Part shown: piece by piece, positions 27,757 through 36,775 of the stretch
Position numbering within the stretch: position 1 is the first letter of the stretch
Layout: each line of letters opens with the position of its first letter
Source: Streptococcus cristatus
GTDB lineage: Bacteria; Bacillota; Bacilli; Lactobacillales; Streptococcaceae
DNA length: 64,000 nt
Reading direction: 5' to 3'
Assembly (NCBI RefSeq): GCF_003943815.1
Contig: NZ_RJNA01000010.1
Span: forward strand, 251-64,250
The notes under the pieces: generated by a model
Seen by the model: only the letters and a program-made list of their open reading frames with translations
The model's database searches: none
What the model was told of the DNA's origin: nothing
Position numbers and translations under genes: made by a program

Positions 27757-29030
27757 GTGATTTCCCTCATTTTTCTGTCAAATAAAACCTTTAAAAATAA
27801 CCAGCGGAAGCCATTGTCCAAGAGAGTCCCAGCCCAGACTCCCGGCAGACCCAAGCCAAAGGTCACACCTAGTAAATATCCTGAGACGATGCGAATCAGC
27901 CACATACCAATAGTCGTGGCATAAAAGGGCAGTCTGGCATTGCCCAGACCCTGCCAAACCGCTGTGTAAATCACGGTCCCAGCTGCCATGGGAGTGCCCA
28001 GCAGAGAAAAGAGGATGACCGAAAGACTAGCTGTGATCGCTCCGCTATTGTCCGTATAGAGTAAGGTCAGCGGCCGACCAAGGGCGTAAATCCCTAAAGC
28101 CACGGGCAGCATGCAAGCAAAAGACAGCCAGAAGGCCCGCTGACGAATCAGACCAACCGCTTGCATATCGCCCTCCCCAACCGCATGGGCTACCAACATG
28201 ACTGTTGCCGTCGCTACCCCAAAAGCCGGCATGTAGTTAAACTGAGTCAGGACTTCCCCAATGGCATTCCCCGCTACTGCATCCGTCCCAAAGACGACCA
28301 CAATGGCGATGATCACTACATCACCCGCCCGCATCATGAGCCGTTCTCCAGCAGCCGGCAAAGACAGGCGTAAGAGCTCGCCATCTAAACCCCAGCGCCA
28401 GCGGATCGTGGACAAATCCAGCTCCCGCCAGAGAATGAGCACACCGACCAAACGAGCCAGCACCGTCCCCAGCGCTACGCCGACAATACCAAGCCGAAAG
28501 ACGTAAATCCCCAGACCAGAAAAGAGGGCATTGAGGACATTGGTCAGAAGACTAACATACATGGGGAATCTAGGATTGCGCGTGACCCGCACCAGAGCTC
28601 CAAAGGAAGTCATCAAGCCTAGTAGGACAATTGTTCCACCAACCAGAGCCAGATACAGACCGCCTGCTTCAGCCACCGCTTTTTCCGTCCCCAGCAGATC
28701 CAGCATCTGCCTACCAAAAAGCAGAGAAAGGAGACCTAGCAGAAGACTCAGAAGGAGCGTCAGCTTGATAGCCTCAGCTGTGTGATAGGCCAAACGCTCC
28801 TTGTCTCCCTGAGCCAGAGTCTTGGAGATGAGACTGGAAACAGCAGCCCCCAGCGCGATAAAAATTGCCTGATAAATGGTAATGATATTGCCGGCCACCG
28901 ATACACCAGAGATCGCAATCAGCCCAAGACTGGCCACCAGATAGCTGTCGACCATGCCCATGAGCATCTGCAAAAAGTTCTCTGCCATAGCTGGCAAGGC
29001 GATATTCATGATTTTTTTATAAGTCGTCAT
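27753..29030 (-). CDS. MATE family multidrug efflux transporter
   Basis: A 425-residue polytopic protein with about twelve hydrophobic segments in two related halves. It begins TTYKKIMNIALPAMAENFL and has LVGGTIVLLGLMTSFGALVR in the first half and MPAFGVATATVMLVAHAVGEG in the second, as in MATE exporters that use Na+ or H+ gradients. GGGAG precedes the ATG at 29030; upstream in-frame starts lack ribosome binding sites. The substrate is unknown. Confidence 0.85.
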   Translation of the reverse strand: MTTYKKIMNIALPAMAENFLQMLMGMVDSYLVASLGLIAISGVSVAGNIITIYQAIFIALGAAVSSLISKTLAQGDKERLAYHTAEAIKLTLLLSLLLGLLSLLFGRQMLDLLGTEKAVAEAGGLYLALVGGTIVLLGLMTSFGALVRVTRNPRFPMYVSLLTNVLNALFSGLGIYVFRLGIVGVALGTVLARLVGVLILWRELDLSTIRWRWGLDGELLRLSLPAAGERLMMRAGDVVIIAIVVVFGTDAVAGNAIGEVLTQFNYMPAFGVATATVMLVAHAVGEGDMQAVGLIRQRAFWLSFACMLPVALGIYALGRPLTLLYTDNSGAITASLSVILFSLLGTPMAAGTVIYTAVWQGLGNARLPFYATTIGMWLIRIVSGYLLGVTFGLGLPGVWAGTLLDNGFRWLFLKVLFDRKMREIT

Positions 29031-29091
29031 AGAGAAAATTCTCCCTCTTAAGCATAAGCTACTTCTCTTTCTTTCATTGGGCATCCTAAGA

Positions 29092-29124
29092 AAAAATCAG
29101 CCAGATATCCAGCTGATTTTAGGC
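29092..29124 (-). terminator. terminator after thrC
   Basis: AAAATCAGC pairs with GCTGATTTT around a 10-nt loop, followed on the minus strand by TTCTTAGG after the run of Ts. It lies between the thrC stop and the MATE gene. Confidence 0.65.
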
Positions 29125-29138
29125 TTTCTAAGCCATTT

Positions 29139-30623
29139 TTACAATTCCAAGTAATCCTCGACTGCTACCTGCATTTGGTCTGCAGCAACCGTCGTTTTGT
29201 GACGAACAGGGGCAATTTCTAAGCCGTCCACAGCTGGTGGAAGGGCTACGCCAGAAAGTTCGTGCAGTTGGTCCAAAGCCTCAAAGTCACTAAGTCCTGT
29301 TTGACCAGTCACAGCCTCAACAGCCACAACTGGGAATTTATAGGGACTAGCGGTAGACGCGATAACAGTCTTGCGCTGATCACCTGTTTCTGCCAAGTAT
29401 TTTTGATAGACAGCAGACGCGACAGCCGTATGAGGGTCTTCGATGTAGTTAGAGACTTGATAGACTCGCTTGATTTCAGCAGCTGTTTCTTCTTCTGTCG
29501 CATAGTCAGCCGCAAAGAGCTCTAAAATCTCAGCATCAAAGTCCGTCAGTTCATACTGTCCATGATCATTCAGAGCCGCCATCAAGGCAGCTGTTTTCTC
29601 AGCGCTGTTACCAGACAGATGGAAAATCAAACGCTCCAAGTTAGAGGAAACCAGAATATCCATGGACGGACTAGACGTCACCTTGAAGCTCCGCTTCTTG
29701 TCATAAACCTGAGTCTTGAAGAAGTCTGTCAGGACATTGTTCTCATTCGAAGCGCAGATTAGCTTGCCAACCGGCAGACCGATTTGCTTGGCATAGTAGG
29801 CCGCTAGGATATTACCAAAGTTCCCAGTCGGAACGGTAAAGTTGACCTTGTCTCCTGCTGTGATTTCTCCCGTCTTCACCAGCTGAGCATAAGCATAGAC
29901 ATAGTAGACAATCTGAGGCACTAAACGGCCGATATTCATGGAATTAGCTGATGAAAACTGGAGTTTGTGCTCCAAGAGACGAGCTCGTAGATCTGTGTCA
30001 TTGAACATGTGCTTGACATTAGTCTGGGCATCGTCAAAGTTGCCATCAATGGCAACGACATGCGTATTGGCACCTGTCTGGGTCGTCATTTGCAGCTCTT
30101 GGACCTTGCTGACACCATCTTTGGGATAAAAGACGATGATTTCAGTCCCCGGAACATCCGCAAAGCCTGCCATAGCCGCCTTGCCCGTGTCACCAGAAGT
30201 CGCCGTCAAAATGACAATTTTGTTTTCCAAGCCGTGCTTTTTGGCTGCGGTTGTCATCAGATGAGGCAGGATAGACAAAGCCATATCCTTGAAGGCAATG
30301 GTCGCTCCGTGGAAAAGTTCTAGATTGTACTGACCATCCAGCTTGACCAAGGGAGCAATCGCCGCATCATCAAACTTGCTGTCGTAAGCATTGGTAATAC
30401 AATGATCCAGCTCTGCTTCAGAAAAATCATCCAAAAAAGCAGACAACACCAGCTTGGCTACTTCCTGATAAGAAGCGTCTTTAAGCTTGGCAAAGTCCAA
30501 ATCGACCTGCGGATAGGTAATGGGCGTAAAGAGCCCGCCGTCTGTTGCCAAACCTTGCAGAATCGCCTGGCTGGCTGTTACTCTATTCTTTTCGTCACGC
30601 GTTGATTGATAAACTAAAGTCAT
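29139..30623 (-). CDS. thrC: threonine synthase
   Basis: A 494-residue PLP enzyme converting O-phosphohomoserine to threonine. The PLP lysine is in FHGATIAFKDMAL near 110, TATSGDTGKAAMAG binds phosphate near 145, and TVPTGNFGNILAAYYAK near 260 is the glycine-rich loop. Length fits the long bacterial/fungal subfamily. No other threonine gene is adjacent. An extended -10 (TGA then TATAAT, 30655-30660) lies upstream and AAGGATGAGAGAG precedes the ATG. Confidence 0.95.
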   Translation of the reverse strand: MTLVYQSTRDEKNRVTASQAILQGLATDGGLFTPITYPQVDLDFAKLKDASYQEVAKLVLSAFLDDFSEAELDHCITNAYDSKFDDAAIAPLVKLDGQYNLELFHGATIAFKDMALSILPHLMTTAAKKHGLENKIVILTATSGDTGKAAMAGFADVPGTEIIVFYPKDGVSKVQELQMTTQTGANTHVVAIDGNFDDAQTNVKHMFNDTDLRARLLEHKLQFSSANSMNIGRLVPQIVYYVYAYAQLVKTGEITAGDKVNFTVPTGNFGNILAAYYAKQIGLPVGKLICASNENNVLTDFFKTQVYDKKRSFKVTSSPSMDILVSSNLERLIFHLSGNSAEKTAALMAALNDHGQYELTDFDAEILELFAADYATEEETAAEIKRVYQVSNYIEDPHTAVASAVYQKYLAETGDQRKTVIASTASPYKFPVVAVEAVTGQTGLSDFEALDQLHELSGVALPPAVDGLEIAPVRHKTTVAADQMQVAVEDYLEL

Positions 30624-30654
30624 TCTCTCTCATCCTTTATCTGTAGTTCGTTTT

Positions 30655-30660
30655 ATTATA
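30655..30660 (-). promoter_or_regulatory. extended -10 promoter of thrC
   Basis: TGA followed by TATAAT on the minus strand, about 32 bases before the thrC ATG. The -35 region is weak. I see no T-box features in the short leader, so there is no sign of tRNA-mediated control. Confidence 0.5.
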
Positions 30661-30710
30661 TCAAAATTTATCAGAAAATTCTCCATTTCATCAAAATTAA
30701 AGAGCAAAAA

Positions 30711-30736
30711 GAGTCGAAATCCTATGATTTCAACTC
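30711..30736 (-). terminator. terminator after the GNAT acetyltransferase gene
   Basis: GAGTCGAAATC (30711-30721) pairs with GATTTCAACTC (30726-30736) around a 4-nt loop. On the minus strand the stem is followed by TTTTTGCTC. Confidence 0.8.
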
Positions 30737-30745
30737 AATCAAATA

Positions 30746-31441
30746 TCAAAACTCAGACAAGGCTTTTATTTGCTGTCCCTTTTCATCAAAATTATCTGGG
30801 CTCAGCCATTTCTCCAGACGATTCTTAACGGCAGGCCAATCGCTGTCAATCATGGAGAGCCAATCGGTATCTCGGTTGCGCCCCTTATAGACAACCGCCT
30901 GACGGAACCTACCTTCGTAGGTAAAACCAAGCCGCTCTGCTGCCCGTCTTGACGGCTGATTGAGTGCATCGCATTTCCATTCGTAACGGCGGTACTCCAG
31001 CTCTTCAAAGACATAGCGTGCCAATAAGTACTGGGCTTCTGTAGCCAGTCTGGTGCGCTTCAGCTGCGGTGAATAGGTCACAGCGCCTACTTCAATCACA
31101 CGATTGCCTCGGTCAATTCTCATTAATGCGAAAGTTCCCAGCGCCTTGTTGCTCTCCTTGTCCACAATGGCATAGTGGAAACGATCCTGAGCCGCCAGCA
31201 TCCGATCTAGCAAACTATCCCACTCCTCCTGACTCTGAGCAGCATTTTGAAAGAGATAAGTCCACATATCAGCATGTGAATCCGGACCATACACTTCATA
31301 CAAATCCGCCCCATGCTTATCCTTGGATAGCCGCTCAATGACAACATACTGTCCTTCTATTCGCTCTAGCTTGGGCAGATCCCCCGACTCAAAATCTGGC
31401 AGAGCCTCTCCAATAGGCTGGCCTAGTTCATTGATTCGCAT
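30746..31441 (-). CDS. GNAT family N-acetyltransferase
   Basis: A 231-residue acetyltransferase of the RimJ/RimL type. ALGTFALMRIDRGNRVIEVG near 105-125 forms the core strands, LKRTRLATEAQYLLARYVFEE near 130-150 fits the acetyl-CoA loop and helix, and NQPSRRAAERLGFTYEGRFR is the usual GNAT C-terminal signature. It may acetylate a protein N-terminus or an antibiotic-like small molecule; nothing here decides. The ATG at 31441 has TGAGG upstream; an in-frame GTG four codons earlier overlaps it. Confidence 0.8.
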   Translation of the reverse strand: MRINELGQPIGEALPDFESGDLPKLERIEGQYVVIERLSKDKHGADLYEVYGPDSHADMWTYLFQNAAQSQEEWDSLLDRMLAAQDRFHYAIVDKESNKALGTFALMRIDRGNRVIEVGAVTYSPQLKRTRLATEAQYLLARYVFEELEYRRYEWKCDALNQPSRRAAERLGFTYEGRFRQAVVYKGRNRDTDWLSMIDSDWPAVKNRLEKWLSPDNFDEKGQQIKALSEF

Positions 31442-31773
31442 AAAAAACCTCACAATCTAGCTTTACTGATTTCCACAATAAGAATTAGAAGCTGTAATTG
31501 ACACTGACTCCTATCTCCCTTGCTTCAGATCCAAACTTGAAACATTACTTGTGTAAATTATATCACTTTTTCCCTTATCCGTCACAAGCTTTAGAAAACA
31601 GCTCTTCAGAAAAGGCAGTCATATTATCTAGAAATATTGAGATTACAGTCTGCTCATACTTTAATGGAAAGCCAGATCTGACAATTATCGGTTTTGTAAA
31701 CGCTTTATTTCCGCTAAACTATGTTATAATGAAAATACGTTTTTATTATTTTGACCAAAGAAAGTGACCCATC
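31442..31773. promoter_or_regulatory. 332-bp gap holding the rpiR promoter and a cre-like site
   Basis: The rightward extended -10 is TGT then TATAAT (31725-31730), about 44 bp before the RpiR start. TTTGTAAACGCTTTAT (31694-31709) fits the CcpA cre pattern and lies just upstream of the -10, where a -35 would be. I see nothing recognisable in 31454-31690. Confidence 0.55.
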
Positions 31774-32619
31774 ATGAGACACCAGCAAAATATCTTGGCC
31801 ATCATCGAAAGCTGTTACGACACTATGACCGATGTCGAAAAGCGGATTGCCGACTATTTTTTAAATCCGACCGATATAGAAGGGGATCTGTCCTCCCTCG
31901 AAGTAGCGCAAACCTTGCACATCTCACAGGCGGCCTTGACCCGTTTTGCTAAAAAATGTGGCTTTAAGGGCTATCGGGAGTTCAACTTCCAATATCTCCA
32001 ACAGCTGAAAATCAGCAAAACGGAGCATACAAATCTGAAAAATGATTCGTCCCGCCAAGTGCTACGCAACTATATTCAAATTCGGCAACAAACCGAGGAC
32101 TTGATTGACGAAAAAAGATTGGAGCGCGTAGCTCAGCTGATTGAAAAAGCGGATCGTGTCTATTTTTTTGGCACGGGAAGCTCGGGGCTCGTCGCTCGCG
32201 ATATGAAACTGCGCTTCATGCGCTTAGGGGTTATTTGTGAAGCTCTGACAGATGCGGATGGCTTTGCTTGGACAACGAGCATTTTAGACAAAAACTGCCT
32301 AGTTATCGGCTTTTCTCTTTCAGGTCAAACCCCATCCATTATTGACAGCCTGATTGATGCCAAGGGCATGGGAGCCAAGACCGTATTAATCACTGGCCAG
32401 CCTGATTTGATTAAAGAAGACTTTTCAGAAATCATCCCAGTTGCAATGCAAAGTAAACCTCAGTTCATCCAACGAATCTCAGCTCAGTTCCCAATGCTGC
32501 TGATGATCGATATACTTTATGCCTTTTTCCTAGAGATTGACCGAGAGAGAAAGGAAAAAATCTTCAATAGTTACTGGGAAAATCACAAACTTAACGGCTA
32601 TTACCGTAGGCATCAATAA
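31774..32619 (+). CDS. RpiR/MurR-family regulator with SIS domain, probable sialic acid locus regulator
   Basis: 281 residues. An N-terminal helix-turn-helix domain (about 1-75) contains LHISQAALTRFAKKCGFKGY, and a C-terminal SIS domain (about 110-250) has the phosphosugar loop FGTGSSGLVARDM and GFSLSGQTPSIIDS. RpiR proteins respond to phosphosugars. It converges on the nanA-nanK operon, so control by ManNAc-6-P or a related intermediate is a fair inference, as for pneumococcal NanR. Start ATG at 31774 follows AAGAAAG. Confidence 0.8.
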   Translation: MRHQQNILAIIESCYDTMTDVEKRIADYFLNPTDIEGDLSSLEVAQTLHISQAALTRFAKKCGFKGYREFNFQYLQQLKISKTEHTNLKNDSSRQVLRNYIQIRQQTEDLIDEKRLERVAQLIEKADRVYFFGTGSSGLVARDMKLRFMRLGVICEALTDADGFAWTTSILDKNCLVIGFSLSGQTPSIIDSLIDAKGMGAKTVLITGQPDLIKEDFSEIIPVAMQSKPQFIQRISAQFPMLLMIDILYAFFLEIDRERKEKIFNSYWENHKLNGYYRRHQ

Positions 32620-32652
32620 AAGGCTAGGACAAAAATCCTGGCCTTATTTTTA
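32620..32652. terminator. terminator after rpiR, identical in kind to repeat hairpin C
   Basis: AAGGCTAGGAC pairs with ATCCTGGCCTT, followed by ATTTTTAAC. The sequence closely resembles hairpin C of the 175-bp repeat but stands alone. The rest of the 271-bp gap to nanK (32653-32858) shows no gene I can support. Confidence 0.75.
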
Positions 32653-32858
32653 ACTCCTTGATGGTTTACTGATTGCTCAACCTCGAGGGGCTGGTACTTC
32701 TTAAAAGGCTTGGGCAACCTTTTAAATCTACTCCTAAAGACAAGTGAGCAAAGTTAAATTTTTGGACATTTAGCTCTATCCACCGAATTTTTCCTGTTAT
32801 TTCAATTCCTTCTAAAATATCGTCTAGCCATCTACAGAAGCCGTTTTCTAAAAGCAAG

Positions 32859-32883
32859 AAACCCGAGGTCACTCCCCAGGTTT
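32859..32883 (-). terminator. candidate terminator of the nan operon
   Basis: AAACC-T-GGGG on the minus strand pairs with CC-T-C-GGGTTT over ten positions, two of them G-U. It is followed by CTTGCTTTTAG, a rather weak T-run. It lies just past the nanK stop codon. Confidence 0.55.
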
Positions 32884-32890
32884 ACTTGGA

Positions 32891-33775
32891 TTACTGATGT
32901 TTATTTTTAAAGTGGTAGTAGGCTCCGAACATGCCTGCCGTATTTTGGTGATAGGCAAAGGCTAGTTTGGTCTTCTCAGCTATACTCGGCACCAGAGCAT
33001 CCTTGAGAGCCGCTTGGATCCGCGGTCGGAGAATGGCCTCTTGCCCCATGATACCACCGCCCAAGACGACGATTTCCGGATTGACGACATAGCAGATATT
33101 GGCAATGCCCTGCCCCAGATAGCCTACCATGCGGTCAATTCCTTTGATACAGATGGCATTGCCCTCTGTCGCTTCTTTGAAAATCCTTCGACCATTCCAG
33201 AGAGAGGGATCTTCTCCGTGCAAGTCAGCGACATATTGAACCAAGGCTGTGGTCGAAGCCACATCCTGAAAAGCCCCGTCCGGCAGGTGCAGATAGCCTA
33301 CTTCGCAAGCTGAGTTGCTAAAGCCGTGAAAAACTTGCCCATCCGCTACCAGACAGCCGCCAATCCCTGTCCCAATCGTTAGACAGACAGCAATTTTTGC
33401 TCCCTTACCATGGCCAGACATGACCTCAGCCAGACCGGCACAATTGACGTCGTTCTCAATCTCGCAAGGAATGGAAAATTCCTCCTCCAAGACCTTCTTA
33501 AATTTCGTCCCAGCATAATTAGGAATCTGAGGGCCAGCGTAAAAGATTTCTCCCTTGTCTGGGTCGACCATACCAGCTGAGGAGATACAAATCCCCTCAA
33601 TTGAACCAGCCTGCGCATAGTCCGCAACTATCTTTTGAACCTTACGCATAATTTCTGGACCACCCTTATGGGCTTCCGTAGGTATTTCATGGGCTTCTAC
33701 TAGCGTTTCTTGGTCGTCTATCAGGCCGTATTTGATATTGGTACCGCCAATGTCAATCGTAACATAATTTCCCAT
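32891..33775 (-). CDS. nanK: ROK-family sugar kinase, probable N-acetylmannosamine kinase
   Basis: A 294-residue ROK kinase. ATP-binding DIGGTNIKYGLID lies near residue 7, EVGYLHLPDG lies in the ROK signature region, and INAICIKGIDRM-type helices follow. The zinc-binding cysteines typical of many ROK proteins are not evident: the usual CxCGxxGC stretch is replaced by a degenerate segment near 170. In this operon the likely reaction is ManNAc + ATP to ManNAc-6-P, feeding NanE. I chose the ATG at 33775, five to seven bases after AGAAGGA; the in-frame ATG two codons earlier is too close to it. Confidence 0.8.
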   Translation of the reverse strand: MGNYVTIDIGGTNIKYGLIDDQETLVEAHEIPTEAHKGGPEIMRKVQKIVADYAQAGSIEGICISSAGMVDPDKGEIFYAGPQIPNYAGTKFKKVLEEEFSIPCEIENDVNCAGLAEVMSGHGKGAKIAVCLTIGTGIGGCLVADGQVFHGFSNSACEVGYLHLPDGAFQDVASTTALVQYVADLHGEDPSLWNGRRIFKEATEGNAICIKGIDRMVGYLGQGIANICYVVNPEIVVLGGGIMGQEAILRPRIQAALKDALVPSIAEKTKLAFAYHQNTAGMFGAYYHFKNKHQ

Positions 33776-33793
33776 AAGCATCCTTCTTTCTTG

Positions 33794-34711
33794 TTAGAGG
33801 AAGCGCTCCTTGGTCTCACAGATCAAGGCCGCTGCTGCTTCTACGACCGGACGGTCTGCTTCTACGACTGGTGTCAAAGGAGCACGGACAGAGCCGATAG
33901 TCAATCCTTCGTTGAGCTTGAGAACCTCTTTGATAACAGCATACATATTGCCGTAAGCACTGGTTAGCTTGCCGATAATGTCGTTAATGGCAAACTGCAG
34001 CTCTTTGGCTCTTTCTAGTTCCTTGTCTGCAATCAGTTGATTAAGCTTGAGGAAAAGTTCTGGCATAGCCCCGTATGTACCACCAATTCCAGCAGCTGCT
34101 CCCATGAGACGACCGCCCAAGAACTGCTCATCTGGACCGTTAAAGACCAAATGGTCACTGCCACCAAGTGCTGCAAAAGTCTGGATATCCTGAACTGGCA
34201 TAGAGGAATTTTTCACCCCAATCACGCGCTCATTTTTCAGCATTTCCTTATAAAGACTCGGAGTCAGCGCTGCACCAGCCAATTGCGGAATATTATAAAT
34301 CACAAAATCAGTATGTGGGGCAGCCGCACTGATATCATTCCAGTACTGAGCGACAGAGTATTCTGGCAGACGGAAATAAATCGGCGGAATCGCCGCAATG
34401 GCATCAACTCCTAGAGCCTCCGCATGTTTTGCCAACTCGATACTGTCCTTAGTATTATTGCAGGCTACGTGAGCAATGATAGTCAGTTTGCCCTTAGCAA
34501 CTTTCATTACTTCTTCCAAAATTACTTTTCTGTCGGCCACGCTCTGGTAGATACATTCGCCTGATGAGCCGTTGACATAGAGACCTTGCACGCCCTTGTC
34601 GATGAAATACTCCACCAAAGCGCGAGTCCGCTCCGGGCTGATTTCACCCTCCTCGTCATAACAAGCATAAAAAGCTGGGATGACACCGTGATATTTCTTT
34701 AAATCTTTCAT
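33794..34711 (-). CDS. nanA: N-acetylneuraminate lyase
   Basis: A 305-residue aldolase that splits N-acetylneuraminate into ManNAc and pyruvate. It is a (beta/alpha)8 barrel with VNGSSGECIYQS near 48, the Tyr of FVIYNIPQLAG near 138, and the Schiff-base lysine in RVIGVKNSS near 168. Length matches other bacterial NanA lyases. It should not be confused with sialidase, which is also called NanA in pneumococci. GGAG lies 11 nt before the ATG at 34711; an upstream TTG two codons earlier is a possible alternative start. Confidence 0.93.
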   Translation of the reverse strand: MKDLKKYHGVIPAFYACYDEEGEISPERTRALVEYFIDKGVQGLYVNGSSGECIYQSVADRKVILEEVMKVAKGKLTIIAHVACNNTKDSIELAKHAEALGVDAIAAIPPIYFRLPEYSVAQYWNDISAAAPHTDFVIYNIPQLAGAALTPSLYKEMLKNERVIGVKNSSMPVQDIQTFAALGGSDHLVFNGPDEQFLGGRLMGAAAGIGGTYGAMPELFLKLNQLIADKELERAKELQFAINDIIGKLTSAYGNMYAVIKEVLKLNEGLTIGSVRAPLTPVVEADRPVVEAAAALICETKERFL

Positions 34712-34744
34712 TTTCAAATTTTCTCCAAATGTACTAATTCTAGA

Positions 34745-35395
34745 TTATAGACTGCTGTATTTAGCGAAGATTTTTTCCAAAATAGGAAGCTGCAAAAAAG
34801 CCAGACCTGCAAAGCCGATAAAGGCAAAGAGGGAAAACCCTAACAGCAACACAAAGCCTGAGCTGTAGATGATGACAAGGAGCGCAGCTATAACCGCCAT
34901 CATAACAAAGAACCAAGGAAAATTCAGACTTACAATCACTAGACTGGTCTGTAAAAGGTCTCTAAAAGACATGAGAAACTTACCAGCCAAGGGATAGATG
35001 CAAAGAGAAAGCAGGATTGTAAAAATAATCATTCCAAAACAAACCGCCTTTAAAACTTGGAAAGGCAGGGCTTCCTGCGTCCGAAAAAGCAGGAGGTCAA
35101 AGAGACTAATGCCGACTAAAGCCAATTCCAGCAAGCCCAGTTTGAGTCCTTGCTTCCAATTTTCTCGAAAGATTCGAGTGTAAGTTCTGATCACTTTTAC
35201 TCGACGGTTTCCCTTGATTTCAAAAAGTGTTTGATAGAGGCTGACCTTGGCAATCCCAATGGTCACCAAGGGCAGGCAAGACAAGAGAAAGAGAAGATTG
35301 ACCGTCATCAAATCTAGGATTTTCTCACAGATTTGCATGAAAAAATTATCCGTATCAAATATAGCTCTGATGAGTCCTGTTCCCTTATCTGACAT
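34745..35395 (-). CDS. DUF624 (YesL-like) membrane protein
   Basis: A 216-residue protein with about five hydrophobic helices (near 25-50, 80-100, 108-130, 140-165 and 172-200). The N-terminus IFDTDNFFMQICEKILDLM and LLSCLPLVTIGIAKVSLYQT are typical of DUF624/YesL proteins, which accompany carbohydrate ABC transporters in Firmicutes. Its job is unknown. It lies between nanA and yhcH in the same operon. Confidence 0.8.
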   Translation of the reverse strand: MSDKGTGLIRAIFDTDNFFMQICEKILDLMTVNLLFLLSCLPLVTIGIAKVSLYQTLFEIKGNRRVKVIRTYTRIFRENWKQGLKLGLLELALVGISLFDLLLFRTQEALPFQVLKAVCFGMIIFTILLSLCIYPLAGKFLMSFRDLLQTSLVIVSLNFPWFFVMMAVIAALLVIIYSSGFVLLLGFSLFAFIGFAGLAFLQLPILEKIFAKYSSL

Positions 35396-35450
35396 AAGTC
35401 TCTCCTTTCTCTGCTAGCCTGGCACACTCAAAAATCTCGCTAACCTAGGG

Positions 35451-35903
35451 CTAGTCTATTAAAACTTTAAAAAGATACTTTCTGACATTTTCTTCCAGAC
35501 CCGCATAGCCATTCGGCTGATGAGCTTCTCCTGGAAAGAAAATCGCAAAATTATGGTAACCCAACAAGAGGGGATAACGATTTTGACAATGAACAAAGCC
35601 GATATCCGCCTCTTCATCAAAGGCCACTGCCTCATCGACCACATGGCTACCATAGGCGGAATACTCATGTCCTGCTACTAGCAGATGAAAATCTGCATAT
35701 TTTTTATGATACTCAAATTGATCATTGACCTCTTGATTGAGGGTATTTTCCTGAACCAAGAGAAAGACCTTGTCTCCATCCACTTCATAGCGTCCCAAGT
35801 CAAAGCTGTCTTTGCGGTGCTCATAGAGATAATCAATCGCTTTATCCAGGTTCGGATGAAGGCTCTTGTAACGAGTCACATTTTTTAAATCATCAAAAAT
35901 CAT
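35451..35903 (-). CDS. YhcH/YjgK/YiaL family protein, possible sialic acid anomerase
   Basis: A 150-residue cupin-like protein. HKKYADFHLLVAGHEYSAYG near 70-95 and FAIFFPGEAHQPNG near 120 hold the family's conserved His/Glu metal site. E. coli YhcH (NanQ) speeds anomer conversion of sialic acids, and the location inside a nan operon supports a similar role here. Start ATG at 35903; 25 bases separate it from the permease gene. Confidence 0.8.
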   Translation of the reverse strand: MIFDDLKNVTRYKSLHPNLDKAIDYLYEHRKDSFDLGRYEVDGDKVFLLVQENTLNQEVNDQFEYHKKYADFHLLVAGHEYSAYGSHVVDEAVAFDEEADIGFVHCQNRYPLLLGYHNFAIFFPGEAHQPNGYAGLEENVRKYLFKVLID

Positions 35904-35928
35904 AGTTTTATTTCCTCTATTGAGTGCC

Positions 35929-36759
35929 TTATCCTTTGACAGCTCCCATAGTAATCCCTTGGGTAAAGGATTTTTGGAAGATGAGGAAGACTGCTACGAT
36001 TGGCACTGCCGCCAAAGCAGCACCAGCCATAATTAGACCGTAGTTGGTTGCCATCTCAGCCTGCATGGTCGCAACCCCTAACGAAATCGTCAGATTGTTC
36101 CGCGAGGTCAACATTACGAGCTGCATGAAGTAGTCATTCCAAGTATTGATAAAGGTGAAGATAGCCAGAGCAGCAAAGCCTGGTTTGACGATAGGAAAGG
36201 CTACACTCCAGAAGGTCCGGATTTCACCACAACCGTCAATCTTAGCTGATTCCAGAAGCTCTGTCGGGATATTTTCACTAAACTGCTTCATGAGGAAGAC
36301 CCCGAAAGGCCAGCCAACTAAAGGTAAAATTACTGCCCAAAGAGTATCGTGGATTCCCATGAAATTGACAATCCGCACTAGAGGTACTAGGACAACTTGC
36401 TTAGGCAAGGCCATAGCCGCGATAAAGATAGCAAAGAGAATCCGTTGCCCATAAAAGCGTTTCTTAGCCAAAACGTAACCAGCTAAAGAAGACGTCGCAC
36501 AAACCAAGAACATGGTCGCCAGCGAAATGAAGACACTGTTCCACATCCATTGTAAAGCTGGATTTTGAACGGCCAATTGCTGGAAGTTCTCTGTTGTCGG
36601 GTTTTGTGGCCACCATTGAGGCGGAATCATAATTGTATCCGGCTGAGATTTAAATGCTCCAGTCAGAATCCAGTAGAATGGAAAGATAAAGAGCACGGTC
36701 AAAAGTGCTAAAATCACAGATGAGAACACTTTGAATGAACTAATTTTTTGAGGTTTCAT
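35929..36759 (-). CDS. sugar ABC transporter permease (second), sialic acid uptake
   Basis: A 276-residue inner-membrane protein of the MalG-like CUT1 type with six predicted helices. The EAA-like coupling loop reads ELLESAKIDGCGEIRTFW...PIVKPG. With the other permease, the lipoprotein SBP and MsmK it should form the importer. The ATG at 36759 follows AGGAGCAGGAAT; the frame opens 24 codons earlier within the upstream gap and gene end, without support. Confidence 0.88.
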   Translation of the reverse strand: MKPQKISSFKVFSSVILALLTVLFIFPFYWILTGAFKSQPDTIMIPPQWWPQNPTTENFQQLAVQNPALQWMWNSVFISLATMFLVCATSSLAGYVLAKKRFYGQRILFAIFIAAMALPKQVVLVPLVRIVNFMGIHDTLWAVILPLVGWPFGVFLMKQFSENIPTELLESAKIDGCGEIRTFWSVAFPIVKPGFAALAIFTFINTWNDYFMQLVMLTSRNNLTISLGVATMQAEMATNYGLIMAGAALAAVPIVAVFLIFQKSFTQGITMGAVKG

Positions 36760-36775
36760 ATTCCTGCTCCTTTCT

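Noticed and set aside
32666-32872. A 68-codon minus-strand frame between rpiR and nanK
   Set aside because: No ribosome binding site, unusual composition, and its 3' end context overlaps the candidate nan terminator region; I treat it as non-coding.
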